From contig CM055107.1 in assembly GCA_029204225.1 (NCBI GenBank), positions 48,209,971 to 48,273,970 on the forward strand: a stretch of 64,000 nt of DNA. Direction: 5' to 3'. The position numbers and the translations under genes are program-made. The stretch is from Diphasiastrum complanatum (Eukaryota > Streptophyta > Lycopodiopsida > Lycopodiales > Lycopodiaceae). Under the pieces are notes generated by a model. It did not search any database. It saw only the letters and a program-made list of their open reading frames with translations, and was not told where the DNA came from. This document shows positions 10,868 through 21,211 of this stretch, one piece after another (the stretch's first letter is position 1; every line of letters begins with the position of its first letter).

Positions 10868-11146
10868 ATGACATTGCAATCATCAAACGATATTACGAGA
10901 ATCCCTTACGATGGTCCAGCGTGGAAGCATGTGGATGGTACTTGGCATGAGTTTAGGGATGAGCCTCGCCATTTGCTTTTGGGGTTGGCGATGGATGGTG
11001 TGAATCCATCGGATTGCGGTCCACATCATGGTCCACTTGACCAATTTTCCTTGTTAATTACAACATTCAAAAGTGTCATCCATGCATCCACAATGCATTG
11101 TCTTTTTGTACTGAACGAGAAAGAACAAAATGTGTTAGAGATATAA
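10868..11146 (+). pseudogene. CACTA transposase (Tnp2) fragment, plus strand
   Basis: The stretch RIPYDGPAWKHVDGTWHEF followed by DEPRHLLLGLAMDGVNPS matches the conserved Tnp2 region just before the DDE core (family pattern 'P.DG.AW..FD...P.F..DPRN.RLGLA.DG.NPF'). Only about 45 residues fit; the remainder (after CGPHHG) does not. The fragment abuts the gypsy integrase tail and faces the minus-strand Tnp2 at 12.8-14.5 kb. It must therefore come from a different CACTA copy, because the same motif occurs again there at about 14,190-14,300. Confidence 0.75.
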
Positions 11147-11753
11147 CAAACATGTATAAAATTACATGTAAAAATAGCTTAACATCACATTCTTGAATAT
11201 TTGCCTCGGGTTTAAAAGATGGTTCATCAACAATTTCCCCCAATATGGAAATTCATAAAATATCGATAACCTCTTCATGCCAAGAGGGAGTTATCCTAGA
11301 TCTTGATTGGATCTCCAAATCACTTGCCGCCAATATTAACAAACAAACACACACATTTAATTGAGAGCGGGGACATTGACCAACAGCGATCGGGTGGAAG
11401 GCATCGAGTGTGGCCCTCATAGACCATCTTTCATGGAGATTGTGAGTGACGTGCTTGCGAATACTCGCCACAAACGGGGCATGCATTGTAGCCACTAGTT
11501 TGGAGCCCTACATTGAAACAAAACAACCGAGTTCATTGTGAGTGTAATGTTCGAATCGAAAGAAAATTTGTGAATACACATTAGATTTGATACCATCAAT
11601 CAAACCAATAGCAACAATATATTACCGAAACATTCTCCATATCTAGGAAAGTCATGCATCATCCACATCAGGATCCCCTTTACCAAAAAATCTCTTTGTG
11701 TGTGTGGTCTTCATATATCCATCACTTGAACTCCTTGCCATAGAATCTTCAGG

Positions 11754-12203
11754 TCATCTGCCATGGGAGCCATATACACAACCATACTTTTGGCCTTGCA
11801 TTTTTCCATGATAAGAAGGGCAAGCATTAGGTGCCCCTTCTTGATAGTTAGCCATGTGGAATGTACTGAGAAAAATATAAACACCTATTATTGTCACAAC
11901 AACAAATAACTGCCTTTTGCCATGGAAATTTTCCACGCCATGCGATGCCTTAGTCAATTTCGGTGAAATATTGAGGTTGTGGCAGAGCACACATGGCTTT
12001 GCCACAAAAAAACCTCCAACAACACCGCAGAGCCAAAAATTTGGGGCCGTGGTCCCGCATTTTTTCAAAAATAAGTCGACATGGCTAAACCACGCGTGGC
12101 TCTGCCACGCTCTCATTTCTGGCCGACTCCCTACCGGCCGTTCACTCCCCATATGTCAGTAATCTCAACAAAAAAAAATAGGCATGGCAGTGCCACGCGT
12201 GGC
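11754..12203. repeat. Repeated CACGCGTGG / GCCATGGC motifs, probable CACTA subterminal region
   Basis: Contains CCACGCGTGGC (12,090-12,100), the perfect palindrome GCCACGCGTGGC (12,192-12,203), CTCTGCCACGC, and GCCATGG and GGCATGGCAG variants, all within 300 bp. It lies just downstream of the minus-strand Tnp2. The same motif reappears at 62,077-62,086, again downstream of a minus-strand Tnp2 end. CACTA elements are known to bind their second protein at repeated subterminal motifs, so this is a plausible reading. Termini (CACTA..) were not located. The region 11,147-11,753 shows no gene. Confidence 0.45.
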
Positions 12204-12774
12204 AAATTATTTAAGTATTTCCATTTTATTTAAAAGTGAATGAATTTGAAGTACCTAACTATGTTAAATTGAAAATTCGCGTGAAGTAGTTATTAAACAA
12301 TCTAAAATGATAATGGAAAATTAAGTCATAATTTTGGTGAGTTATTTTTAAAGCTCATAAGCTTGGCATTAATTGAATTACGAGCAACCATAGGGAGCAT
12401 GAAATTGAAGTTATTTGAACGTACTAAACACAAGATTACTCTAAGTTGATCAATCTAATAACAATGCAATCTCGATCTAATCATATATCTATAGCCTTTG
12501 GTTGAATCGGCTATGCATTCGGTCAATGTGCTAATTGCAATATATAGAGGACCAATAAAGACAAAGTGTCAGTGCCAAGGATGATGTAAAAAACCTTAAT
12601 AGCATAGATAAAGTCCATGATCAAAAAATTCATTAATATTCGCATAGTTTAAATTTTTGATATCAATTCAAACATTAGTCTTCGAAATTGTTCTATTATT
12701 AAAAAAATAAAAAACATGAGAACCTTAGTCAAATTGGTAAGCTCGATTAAATCCATGAATTTTTATATCTGTAC

Positions 12775-14520
12775 CTGGAGTGTACTGAGCCAGCAATACC
12801 AACTTCTTGAACCAAGTGCACCAATAGATGCACTTGTATGTCTAAAATAGAAGTCAAAAAATCCCTCTCAAACATACATACAGCCTCCACCATGTCTTCA
12901 TGTTTTTTTTTGCATGTCCGGCTCGCAAATTTCCTTGTTGCATATCCATCTACATCATGTATATAATATATGTTTCATTTTGTCATTTGTTGTTATTGCA
13001 AATGAATCCATCTAAAAACAAACAAATAATATAAAGATGTATAAATACCTCACAACCATTGCTAGTTTGTAAATGGTCTCATGAAGATGCCCTATTACAC
13101 AACCAGAATGCACATTGGAAATATATATTCAAGCATTTTCAACCAGTCATGAGATTATGGACCATGAAGCTTTCCATCTGCTATGAATGATGTTCGCAAT
13201 GAATGAGCAAAATTTGTTGGTGTTCTCATCTCATAAATAACTGATCACACATACTTGTACTCTTCTTTACTAAGAATCCAACTTGCTCTTGGAATACTAT
13301 GGGTATTATTTTCATCTGCACCCAACTTTGGCCAATACTCTTTTCTTGTTTTTGATAGTTGCAAGTCCTCTCAAGCATGTATACTATCTTTATCACCCGC
13401 CATGTGTTTCCATATTGATTCGGCCACATTTTTAAATATGTGCATATGATCAAGCAAATGATTGATCAACATATTATTTGAATATGGTATACAATGAAAA
13501 ATAGATAGTCTTTTCATACCATTTATTGGCTTAGTCTCGGATTCAATCCAAAGTTTGTGCCAATCTGCCATTAACATTTTTGTTGGAGGATTTCTTGTCT
13601 CTTGTCTTCCCCCAAACCCTCTTTTTTGTGTATTCCTGAATGGATGATCTTCAGGCAAATATTTTCGATGATTTTTATATACAACTTTTTTCAAATGGCA
13701 TGAGTGTCGATTATCAATATTTGGTCCACAAATGAGACACACATGATGTCTAGAAGTTGTAAAGCCTAATAAATTCAAACAAATAAACATAAGCATGTTC
13801 CACAATATAATAACATGAAATTATTAACAAATAGGCATGTTCCACAATACAATAACATGAAATGATTACCTGAACAATCACCCAATCCTGGATAGTCATG
13901 CATTGTCCACGTTAAAATGGCACGCATCTTAAAATTTCTTTTTTGGGGCTAACGTGAGATGTCTTAGCATTGGACCCCTTTCCAAAGTAGTTCTAATTGC
14001 TCAATCAAGGGTGCAAGGTAAACATTCATATTTTTCACTTTATGTTTTCCAGGAATAAGAAGTGCTAACATTAGATGACCTTTTTTATGCTCAACCAAGG
14101 TGGTATGTTATAATTCACCAAAACCATGGCCAAGTAGACCATGTGCTTGCTTTCACGGAAAAGGGATTCACGCCATTCGTTGTAAGCCCAAACCACACAT
14201 TTCTAGACTCACCTGCAAAACTTGGATATTGTTTGTCAATGTGTTTCCATGGAGTGAATTTGAGGGAACTCTCATTATCTCATCTAAAGAATAATGATTC
14301 GCATGCCAATTTATAAGCTCTACAAGGGACTTGCAACGAAACATTCGTTTGGATCGTGGAATCACTTGAAAATGTCGTAGCACCTTGCATGGAATATTAG
14401 TCCCTTGTAAATCATCTCTATAACAAGTGTCACATATTAGACATCTCCTAAGTGTTGAAACTCACCTCGATACAATATGCAATCCTTTGGACATGCATGA
14501 TGCAATTTGTAGTCCATTAC
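12775..14520 (-). pseudogene. CACTA (En/Spm) transposase Tnp2, degenerate
   Basis: Would cut and join CACTA element ends. Conserved pieces in family order on the minus strand: LHHACPKDCILYRGEF (about 14,460-14,508); LRHFQVIPRSKRMFRCKS and MRVPSN..GLGLQRMA (14,383-14,168); the later CLICGPNI, YLPEDHPFRNTQKRGFGG and LDHMHIFKNVAESIW (13,805-13,371); SWILSKEE..CDQL (13,300-13,226); and a DUF4218 piece VHLLVHLVQEVGIAGSVHSR (about 12,780-12,840). Many frameshifts and stops separate them, and some gaps may be introns. The family is usually around 900 or more residues, so large parts are gone. It is transcribed away from the plus-strand gene starting about 320 bp upstream. Confidence 0.88.
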
Positions 14521-14837
14521 CAATGACTTTAACATCTTACATGCCTCGGATCTTGTCTCCAGCATAATGTTTCCTTCTGGGAGTATCTTACACAATAATA
14601 TGTACAAAACCAAATGAATCTACCTAGTACATGTACAGTCAAAACTTGCTTGCAAGACAAAATACATTACACCACATCATGACGATCGTATACATCATCT
14701 ATTAAATTATCCATGATTTCATTTTCATCATGCATAAATGCATCGTTGTCTACACTTGAACTTGATTCAAAAGAGCTACGATGACGTTGAGGCCGATCTG
14801 CATAATCACGAGCTTGCCTTTATATGTAGACCATCAT

Positions 14838-15906
14838 ACGCCATCCTAAATGGTTGTAGAAGGCCACAAAGCTCCTCAAGTGGAGGAGCAAGAATCTGGG
14901 GCTCGAGAGACCGAGTTCGAGATTTTTATAAAGGATTATCTCCGGCCGAAAGGAATAAAATGAAATTTCTATGCCTTTTCAAAGGAGAATCCAAACAAGA
15001 GAGGGTGCCGCAAGATGCACCAAGTGAAGAATCTGCCAACCATTATTATGATGTTAACGAGGATGGTAGTGTTATAAAAAATGTATGAGGCAATGTTGTA
15101 ATTTGCCGAATTAGAGAGCTTGCCATGAAATACTTTGGAAATGACTTGTTTAACCCTTGGGCTAATCAAGATGAGGACAACAAAGATAGAATCATTGCTA
15201 TGTTGCATAAAGAGTTTAATCAAGGTGGAAAATTTGATAGAAATTGGGCCTTAACCAATATGTGCACTCATATTGGGCACAAACGACAAGCCGCAAGGAG
15301 GATGATTAGAGTAGGAAGGCGGAGGCCCGGTTGGGCTCCAAAAAAGATTGGCGCAAAGTTGCAGTGGAACAAAAAAATCCCAATCCCGATCGGTTTGCGC
15401 AACAAAGGGAGTCTACGTGGTCAAGGATTGCCCTATTGGGGCAATCACATCTTGGTTCGGGGGGCAAAGCCAATACTCAAGCCCAATTTGTAAGTAGTTT
15501 TCTTTTTATTTCATTCTAAGTAAATTTATAATGTTTTTATTTTATGTTATTGTTTTATTAACTAATCAATGTTGGTTTTGTGACTTTAGAGTAATGATTT
15601 CGGAAGGCCTTTTACGAAAGCCGAATACAAGATCAGGTATAAACAAGGATACTCGGCTTTGGTGCATCACATGAAAGAAAAAGGGATATTGCCATTGGTA
15701 AGAATTAGTTTTTTATTGATTTTTGTGCTTTAGAATTACTACATCTAAAAGGTGTTTAATCTAATGCTTGTATTTTTTGAATTTTGTAGAGAGGATCCCC
15801 ATCAAGCGCACCAAGCAGAGAGGCCGATGATGAAAACGTTCCATTGGATCAAGGGGAGGAAGAAGAAGGTGAAGCTGAAGATGCAAATTCCATTGAAGAT
15901 AATTAA
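14838..15906 (+). pseudogene. Plant transposase-like gene of the Ptta/En/Spm type, three exons visible
   Basis: Exon 1 reads SRDRVRDFYKGLSPAERNKM..., then AMKYFGNDLFNPWANQDEDN and KDRIIAMLHKEFNQGGKFDR. After a frameshift around 15,340 it continues WRKVAVEQKNPNPDRFAQQR and LLGQSHLGSGGKA. Introns follow the GT..AG rule at about 15,490-15,590 and 15,700-15,789. Exon 2 is FGRPFTKAEYKIRYKQGYSA..., and exon 3 is an acidic tail (QGEEEEGEAEDANS) ending at TAA 15,904-15,906. The 'W....KDRI...L...F', 'FAQQR' and 'HLGSGGKA' pattern recalls the second protein of plant CACTA elements (Ptta/En/Spm family), though I judge this by pattern only. A TGA near 15,086 and the frameshift make it a pseudogene unless an extra intron exists. 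Confidence 0.5.
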
Positions 15907-16015
15907 GTATCTATTTAGTTTATCATGTAATGTGATAGATAAGTTGGGGCTTTTGATACCCCATTTTCGAATCTATGTACTCTTTCTTTATCATAAGTAT
16001 AAAAGTTTTTTGTAA

Positions 16016-16939
16016 TTTTGTACATGATTGTCTTTGTATCAATTTTGTATATGATTGTCTTTGATATTTAACATCAGAGTCTTCTTTAGTATAATACTAC
16101 GCAAAATTTTGACAACAAAATTTCTACATCAAATGGGTTCCGTAATACAGAGCCATAATCAAGCTGAACACGTATAAACTTGTGCATAATATCAACAACA
16201 TTGTCAATACTCTGAACGCCAGAAGATTGCGAACCAATGGATTATTGTATTCTCTGGAACTAGGTTCTTTTTGTTCTGGTTCTACTTCTTTAGATAACAT
16301 CTCTTCCATGTTGGAAAAGTAATTAGTAGGAGGAGAATCTTTAGAGGTAATACCAGAGTCTTCATCGATATTGGGGGCAACATTATTACCCATCTTTTGA
16401 TTATGCGTCCGCCTCTGATTAAGCCACAATCAGCCATTTTGATAGAAACAAGAGAGAGAGCATTGTGAGCAGAAGATTGAGATTGAAACGTTGAAGGTAT
16501 TAACGATTCGCAGATCAATTGATGGATTTATAAAGAAAAAGATTATTGATTGAAAGATAATCCTAGAAGATTTTATATCATGCAATCAGTCTTTCTGACA
16601 AAATCGTAATATATCTCAAAAGACATGAGCAATAATGAGATGAAAATACCACTTGTCTGTACGCACTTGTTGATGCACGAGATCGTGTGAAGAAAGGATT
16701 ACCATCTCTCCACGTGTTGAATTTCTTTCGATCAATTTTTGTTAGGAATCGAATTTCTATTGGATCAAAAATATTCAAACCAATCCGATCCGACCCAAAG
16801 TCGATGGACTTGTCCAAAACTATTCAATTTTCGACCCATCAATTTTTTTTTTTGTAAAATCGATTTTCGATCTTTTAAATGTTAAAGTTACAAAATCCAA
16901 CCTTTATGTACTTTTATGTTCAAAGACCAACATTGGAGA
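16016..16939. other. No clear gene; one short hydrophobic-ended frame and a GATCCGATCC repeat
   Basis: A minus-strand frame at 16,124-16,429 ends in a hydrophobic stretch (NLLAFRVLTMLLILCTSLYV) and has no recognisable family. The segment 16,735-16,820 resembles 42,262-42,345 on the same strand: a 'TTT.TATTGGATC' start, then CCAATCCGATCC and 'CAAAGTCG'. It may belong to a dispersed repeat or the end of an LTR. Nothing else can be supported. Confidence 0.4.
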
Positions 16940-18352
16940 GAAAGACAAAGAAAGAAAATAGAAGAAAGACGAAGGCGCAGAGAACAGGAATGAGAATTAA
17001 ATTGGGATACTCGAAGAAGGAGACTTGATTACAAGGAGTCTTCCACATCAGAAAGTGAATTGGAAAAAGAAAAATCACCCAATCCACCCCTTGATCGGGA
17101 CGACAAAGATAAAGAAGATATGGTTGCTCCAGGATTGTCTTCTTCTAAAATCCGGTATGATTATTTTAAGGGAAAAGCCTTAGAAGGTGCAGATAGCTAT
17201 GTGTCTCAATTTGAGTCTATTGCAACAAGCAATAGAGAAATTTTAGATGCTGACAAACTAAGAATATTACCTGGACTTCTCAGAAAAGAAGCCAGAACAT
17301 GGTACAGCCAGATCAAATATGCTCTGTTAACAACTTGGGGAGATTTAAAAACCCAATTCGTGAAGCAATTAAGAAAAATTGGTTATTCAACACGAATACT
17401 TGCCCAATTGAATTCAATCAGGCAAAAAGAGAAATAATCTCTAAGGAAGTATACTCGAAGGGTCAAAAAACTAATTGGGCAACTGAGTGGAGTATATCCA
17501 GTAGCCATGAAGATTGAATGGTTCTTGAGGGGATTACCCAAAAGAATAGATCGATATTGCAGGTATGGACCTATGGAAAGCCTTGAGCATGTGATTGCTA
17601 CGGCAAAGAATTATGAGACTTCTCGAATATGGAGAAGCCGAAGGTCAAGGAAAGAGTTTATTAAAAAGAAAAAGAATAAATATTCTTCAGACGACCAGGA
17701 TCGGAGACTAGTTCATCATCAAGTTCTAGTTCGGATTTGGATAGTTTGAGTGAAGATGAATCTCCAAGGAGAACTTCAAAATGCCATAAGACATGAACAA
17801 AAAATCCAAAGAAGAGCAATCGGAAATAGTAGACCTTATGGAAAAAGGAAGTATCCAAACTTGAAAGAAAATTTGTGGATTTGAAAGTTCATATTCTTCA
17901 ACCGAAGAATAAAAGAAAATCTCCCAATATAGTAAGAAAGTCAAATGCATGGTGTACAAAGTGCAATAAGGAAGGTCACCATTATTCGGAATGTAAAGCT
18001 AAAATGCAAGTTTCCTATGAGGAAGGAAATTTTAACAACGAACTGGTTTATTTAATGGAGGTAGATCCTAGTGAGACTATATATGAAGTACAAGCTTCTA
18101 ATCCGAGAACTACTACTACACCAGTCTCTCCTTCATACAGACCTCCTGTGAAAAAATTTATTCCAGTGTAGAAGTATATACCCAATCAGCAGAAGAACAA
18201 TGTCCAAAGGACAAAGCAGATACCTACCTATTTTAATTGTGGAACACCTGGACATTATTCCAATGAATGCCCTGAACCGAAGAAACAGATTGGATATGTA
18301 CCCTTGTGCGGAAATTGCAAAGGTGAAGGACATGTAACCCTATACACTTCTT
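16940..18352 (+). pseudogene. Ty3/gypsy-type gag with three zinc knuckles
   Basis: A capsid-like Retrotrans_gag domain begins at about 17,150: FKGKALEGADSYVSQFESIA, DKLRILPGLLRKEARTWYSQ, WGDLKTQFVKQLRKIGYSTR. After an in-frame stop (17,435-17,437) it continues SLRKYTRRVKKLIGQLSGVY and FLRGLPKRIDRYCRYGP. A serine/acidic linker follows in another frame (17,699 on). Then come three nucleocapsid knuckles: CTKCNKEGHHYSEC (intact CX2CX4HX4C), YFNCGTPGHYSNEC (first Cys replaced by Tyr) and CGNCKGEGHVTLYT (last Cys lost). An arginine-rich, SSTSESE stretch precedes it with a TGA at 16,991. Further stops fall near 17,795 and at about 18,170. No protease or RT follows: the frame runs into a microsatellite. 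Confidence 0.8.
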
Positions 18353-18395
18353 AAATCTTAAATGAAACACACTTATTCTTTATCTCTCTCTTAAC

Positions 18396-18570
18396 ACACA
18401 CACACACACTCTCTCTCTCTCTCTCAAAAATCTTAAACTAATGCAAAATGCAAAACATGCACACACACTCTCTCTCTTTCTCACAAATCTTAAACTAATT
18501 CGAAATGAAAAACAGACTCTTTTTTTCTCTCTCTTAAACTAATGCACGCATGCACGCACACACTCATCTC

Positions 18571-18601
<31 letters not shown>

Positions 18602-18632
18602 CTCTCTCTGTCTCTGTCTCTCTCACACACAC

Positions 18633-18721
<89 letters not shown>

Positions 18722-18775
18722 CTCCCCTCTCTCTCTATCACACACACACACACACACACACATCTCTCTCTTTAA
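18396..18775. repeat. Compound CT/CA microsatellite
   Basis: Alternating (CT)n and (CA)n blocks. The longest are a pure CT run at about 18,643-18,680 followed by a CA run to about 18,719, then CT, then CA again to about 18,763. Shorter CACACACTCTCTCT blocks start at about 18,396. Long apparent frames on both strands here are only dipeptide repeats. Confidence 0.97.
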
Positions 18776-18835
18776 AAATACAAAACATGAACTTCAAAAC
18801 TTTATAAATCATCAAGCACTAACCTCAAAGCATCG

Positions 18836-19459
18836 ATAGGATGAGGAGCATCAACATCCATGCTCAAATCGCTCCAAGATCGCTCCAAGCTGCAAGAACA
18901 AAAGTGAGAACAAAGCAGAAGGATCGCGGGAATCCAAAATGAAAATAGACGTCGGAATCCAACATCCAAAAAAGAGGTCAAAATTCGACGTTCATGTTTG
19001 TAGGCCGCACATGTCAGTCACAGGACCGTGGATCGTGCATCAGATTGCCGACGCAGACGTCGGAATACGACAGTCATGTCCGATGCGAAGTCTTTTTTTT
19101 TTTTAAAGGTATGATATGTCATGTCCATCTCTGCAGGTTGCATTCCGACATGTTGGATTCCAACGTCAACTTTGAAAATTCGTTGTTGCCTAAATTTGCT
19201 GATCACCGAAGGTCCATTTTCAAATCTTTTGCTTGGATGTCGGAATTCAACGTGTCAAAATGCAACGGATTATAAAATTTCTGAAAATCCGTCGGACCGC
19301 GATATGTTATTGTGTGAGGTACGATCAAAGCAAATTCAAATCACATGATTTTTTTTTTAGATGATTTAAGACTCATGATCTAACTAATGCATGTATTATT
19401 GTTGTTTACTTTCTTATGAAGATACATTTCATCCAAGGAGATACCGCTAGCATCCATTA
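18836..19459. repeat. Region with repeated GTCGGAAT motifs and a spaced inverted repeat
   Basis: GACGTCGGAATCCAA (18,948-18,962) is matched in reverse complement by 19,153-19,167 with one mismatch, and further GTCGGAAT copies lie at about 19,058 and 19,240. This could be a small foldback element or an LTR fragment. No coding sequence is recognised. Confidence 0.4.
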
Positions 19460-20526
19460 CTTACATAGACTATGCATGTCAATAAATTGCTCAATATGTT
19501 CCATATGGAGGCATGCAAGCAAACGAATATACCTATCGAGGTTCGTGATAAATTGCCTGTGTTTGATTGTACGTCCCTTGTGGATATCACTTTGTACATC
19601 AAATAGTAGGCAATTTGATCTACAGAACAATAACAAGACTACACATTAGTTTTTTCAGTTGGTGAGTCAACTCATGATGTCTTCTTCTCAAGATTAGTGA
19701 AAGACAACAAAGTGAATTTTGAGGTATGTCAATAGTAAATCTCAATGGTTCATTGTATGTTAGTGAAAATAAGTAGCCCAAGTAAAAACAATTTTGTTGA
19801 CTAGGAAGCAACATGACCGTCAAAGGTTAACTACTGGTTATACGTTCCATGAAGGAAATGAGAATCTCATATTTTCTGATAGTAAGCATAACATGGTTGT
19901 GTAGCCCACTTTACAAGTTGAGAACAAGGCGTTCATCAACACAACTCGGTGAAGCAATATCGTTGGGAAAAATCTTAGGAGAGAATAAGATTTAGCAAGA
20001 ACGAGATAGAGAAAGAGACCACAATTTATAATCAGGTTCAAAATAGGACTCAATTTCTAGACACCTAGGTGTATCATCTATAAACTTAGCACATTGAATT
20101 TTTGTATCGCCTTCTTTATGAGAAGACATTGACTGCAAACTTTTGTATTAGAAATGTCTAGTTTTGGAGGTTTTCATAGTTACCAAGGCCATGTTATTGC
20201 AACAAATTGTCCCAAAAATATGTATATATTTTTAGGCTTGAATATAACACTTCCACTTCTTCATTTTGGTTACTCTCAAGTTCTGAATAATTTATATGTG
20301 TGCCACTCTTTAGAGATTGTAGTTTATCATAGGCCTATTATGAAAATGAGTGCCATCATTATTTCTCAAGGATGCAATTTGGATTGCTGATGTTTGGGAT
20401 GATATTATGGTCACTTTGAGAAAGTAGCCTAAGGAAAATAAATTTTTCAAACTGCACATAAAAGCCACTGGCACCAAATAATTTGATCAATCAAATGTAT
20501 TAGCTTTAGAGTAAATGTCTATATTG
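19460..20526 (+). repeat. Inverted-repeat arm L (copy A), copia RT fragment plus non-coding tail
   Basis: The reverse complement of this stretch matches 24,490-25,535. Near its start a plus-strand copia RT piece survives (HQIVGNLIYRTITRLHIS, about 19,594-19,648), the familiar 'QLVGSLIYLT.TRPDIS' region, with surrounding stops. The remainder (19,720-20,526) is non-coding and has a direct copy at 42,530-43,320. Together with arm R it frames the exon block and could fold into a stem about 1 kb long. Confidence 0.85.
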
Positions 20527-21211
20527 GTAAGTCGTCTTGCTCTAAAATCCAGAATTGTGTCTTTCAACAAGTTGTGAATTGGATAGACTCCCTATCCCCT
20601 TTGGGAGAGCATGGGTTCGAATGCAAATTGCCCACACATATGAGGACATTCAAGAGTGAAATCTAAAATTGTGACCAAATTAAGTATTTGTTGAGACAAA
20701 ATAAATCAATTGGTATCATAACTAGCTTAGCCATAGGAAATGAAGCTGTAATTGAAATCACATATAAAAAATGCATCTCAATGGGAGAGGACATTGAATA
20801 GCTAATTCCGAGTTAAAAAATAATTATTTGAAGTGATTGATAATTTGATATAAAATTCCAAGTTGTCAACAACAAGTTCACCGAGCCGATCGATCTAAAA
20901 TAGAATATTTCAAATCACTTTCAAGTGAGTACTAAATGTCCTTTTTCATGCAAATTCAGTGCTAGTAATAAATTGATCAAATTTTTGCTTCCACAAAGAG
21001 CATTTGGAAAACATCCCAGAGTTTGGGAGAATTTTCTAGTGGAGGTTGAAATTAGCTTGTTTGTTTTCGACCATTGGAAATAGCTAGTTGCCCTTGAGTG
21101 ATGTTTTAAGCTATACTAGCTACAGACGATACAAAGAGGAGAGATCACTTGTTTGTTTTCAACCATCAGAAGTAGCTAGTTGCCCTTGTGTGATGTTTAA
21201 AGTTATACTAG

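Noticed and set aside
14062-14316. Plus-strand frame of 84 codons
   Set aside because: Lies opposite recognisable Tnp2 sequence on the minus strand.
18490-18807. Open frames of 77-89 codons on both strands
   Set aside because: They are dipeptide translations of the CT/CA microsatellite.
20585-20640. GGTTCGAATGC resembling a tRNA or SINE B box
   Set aside because: No A box at proper spacing, no acceptor stem and no poly-A or SINE tail.
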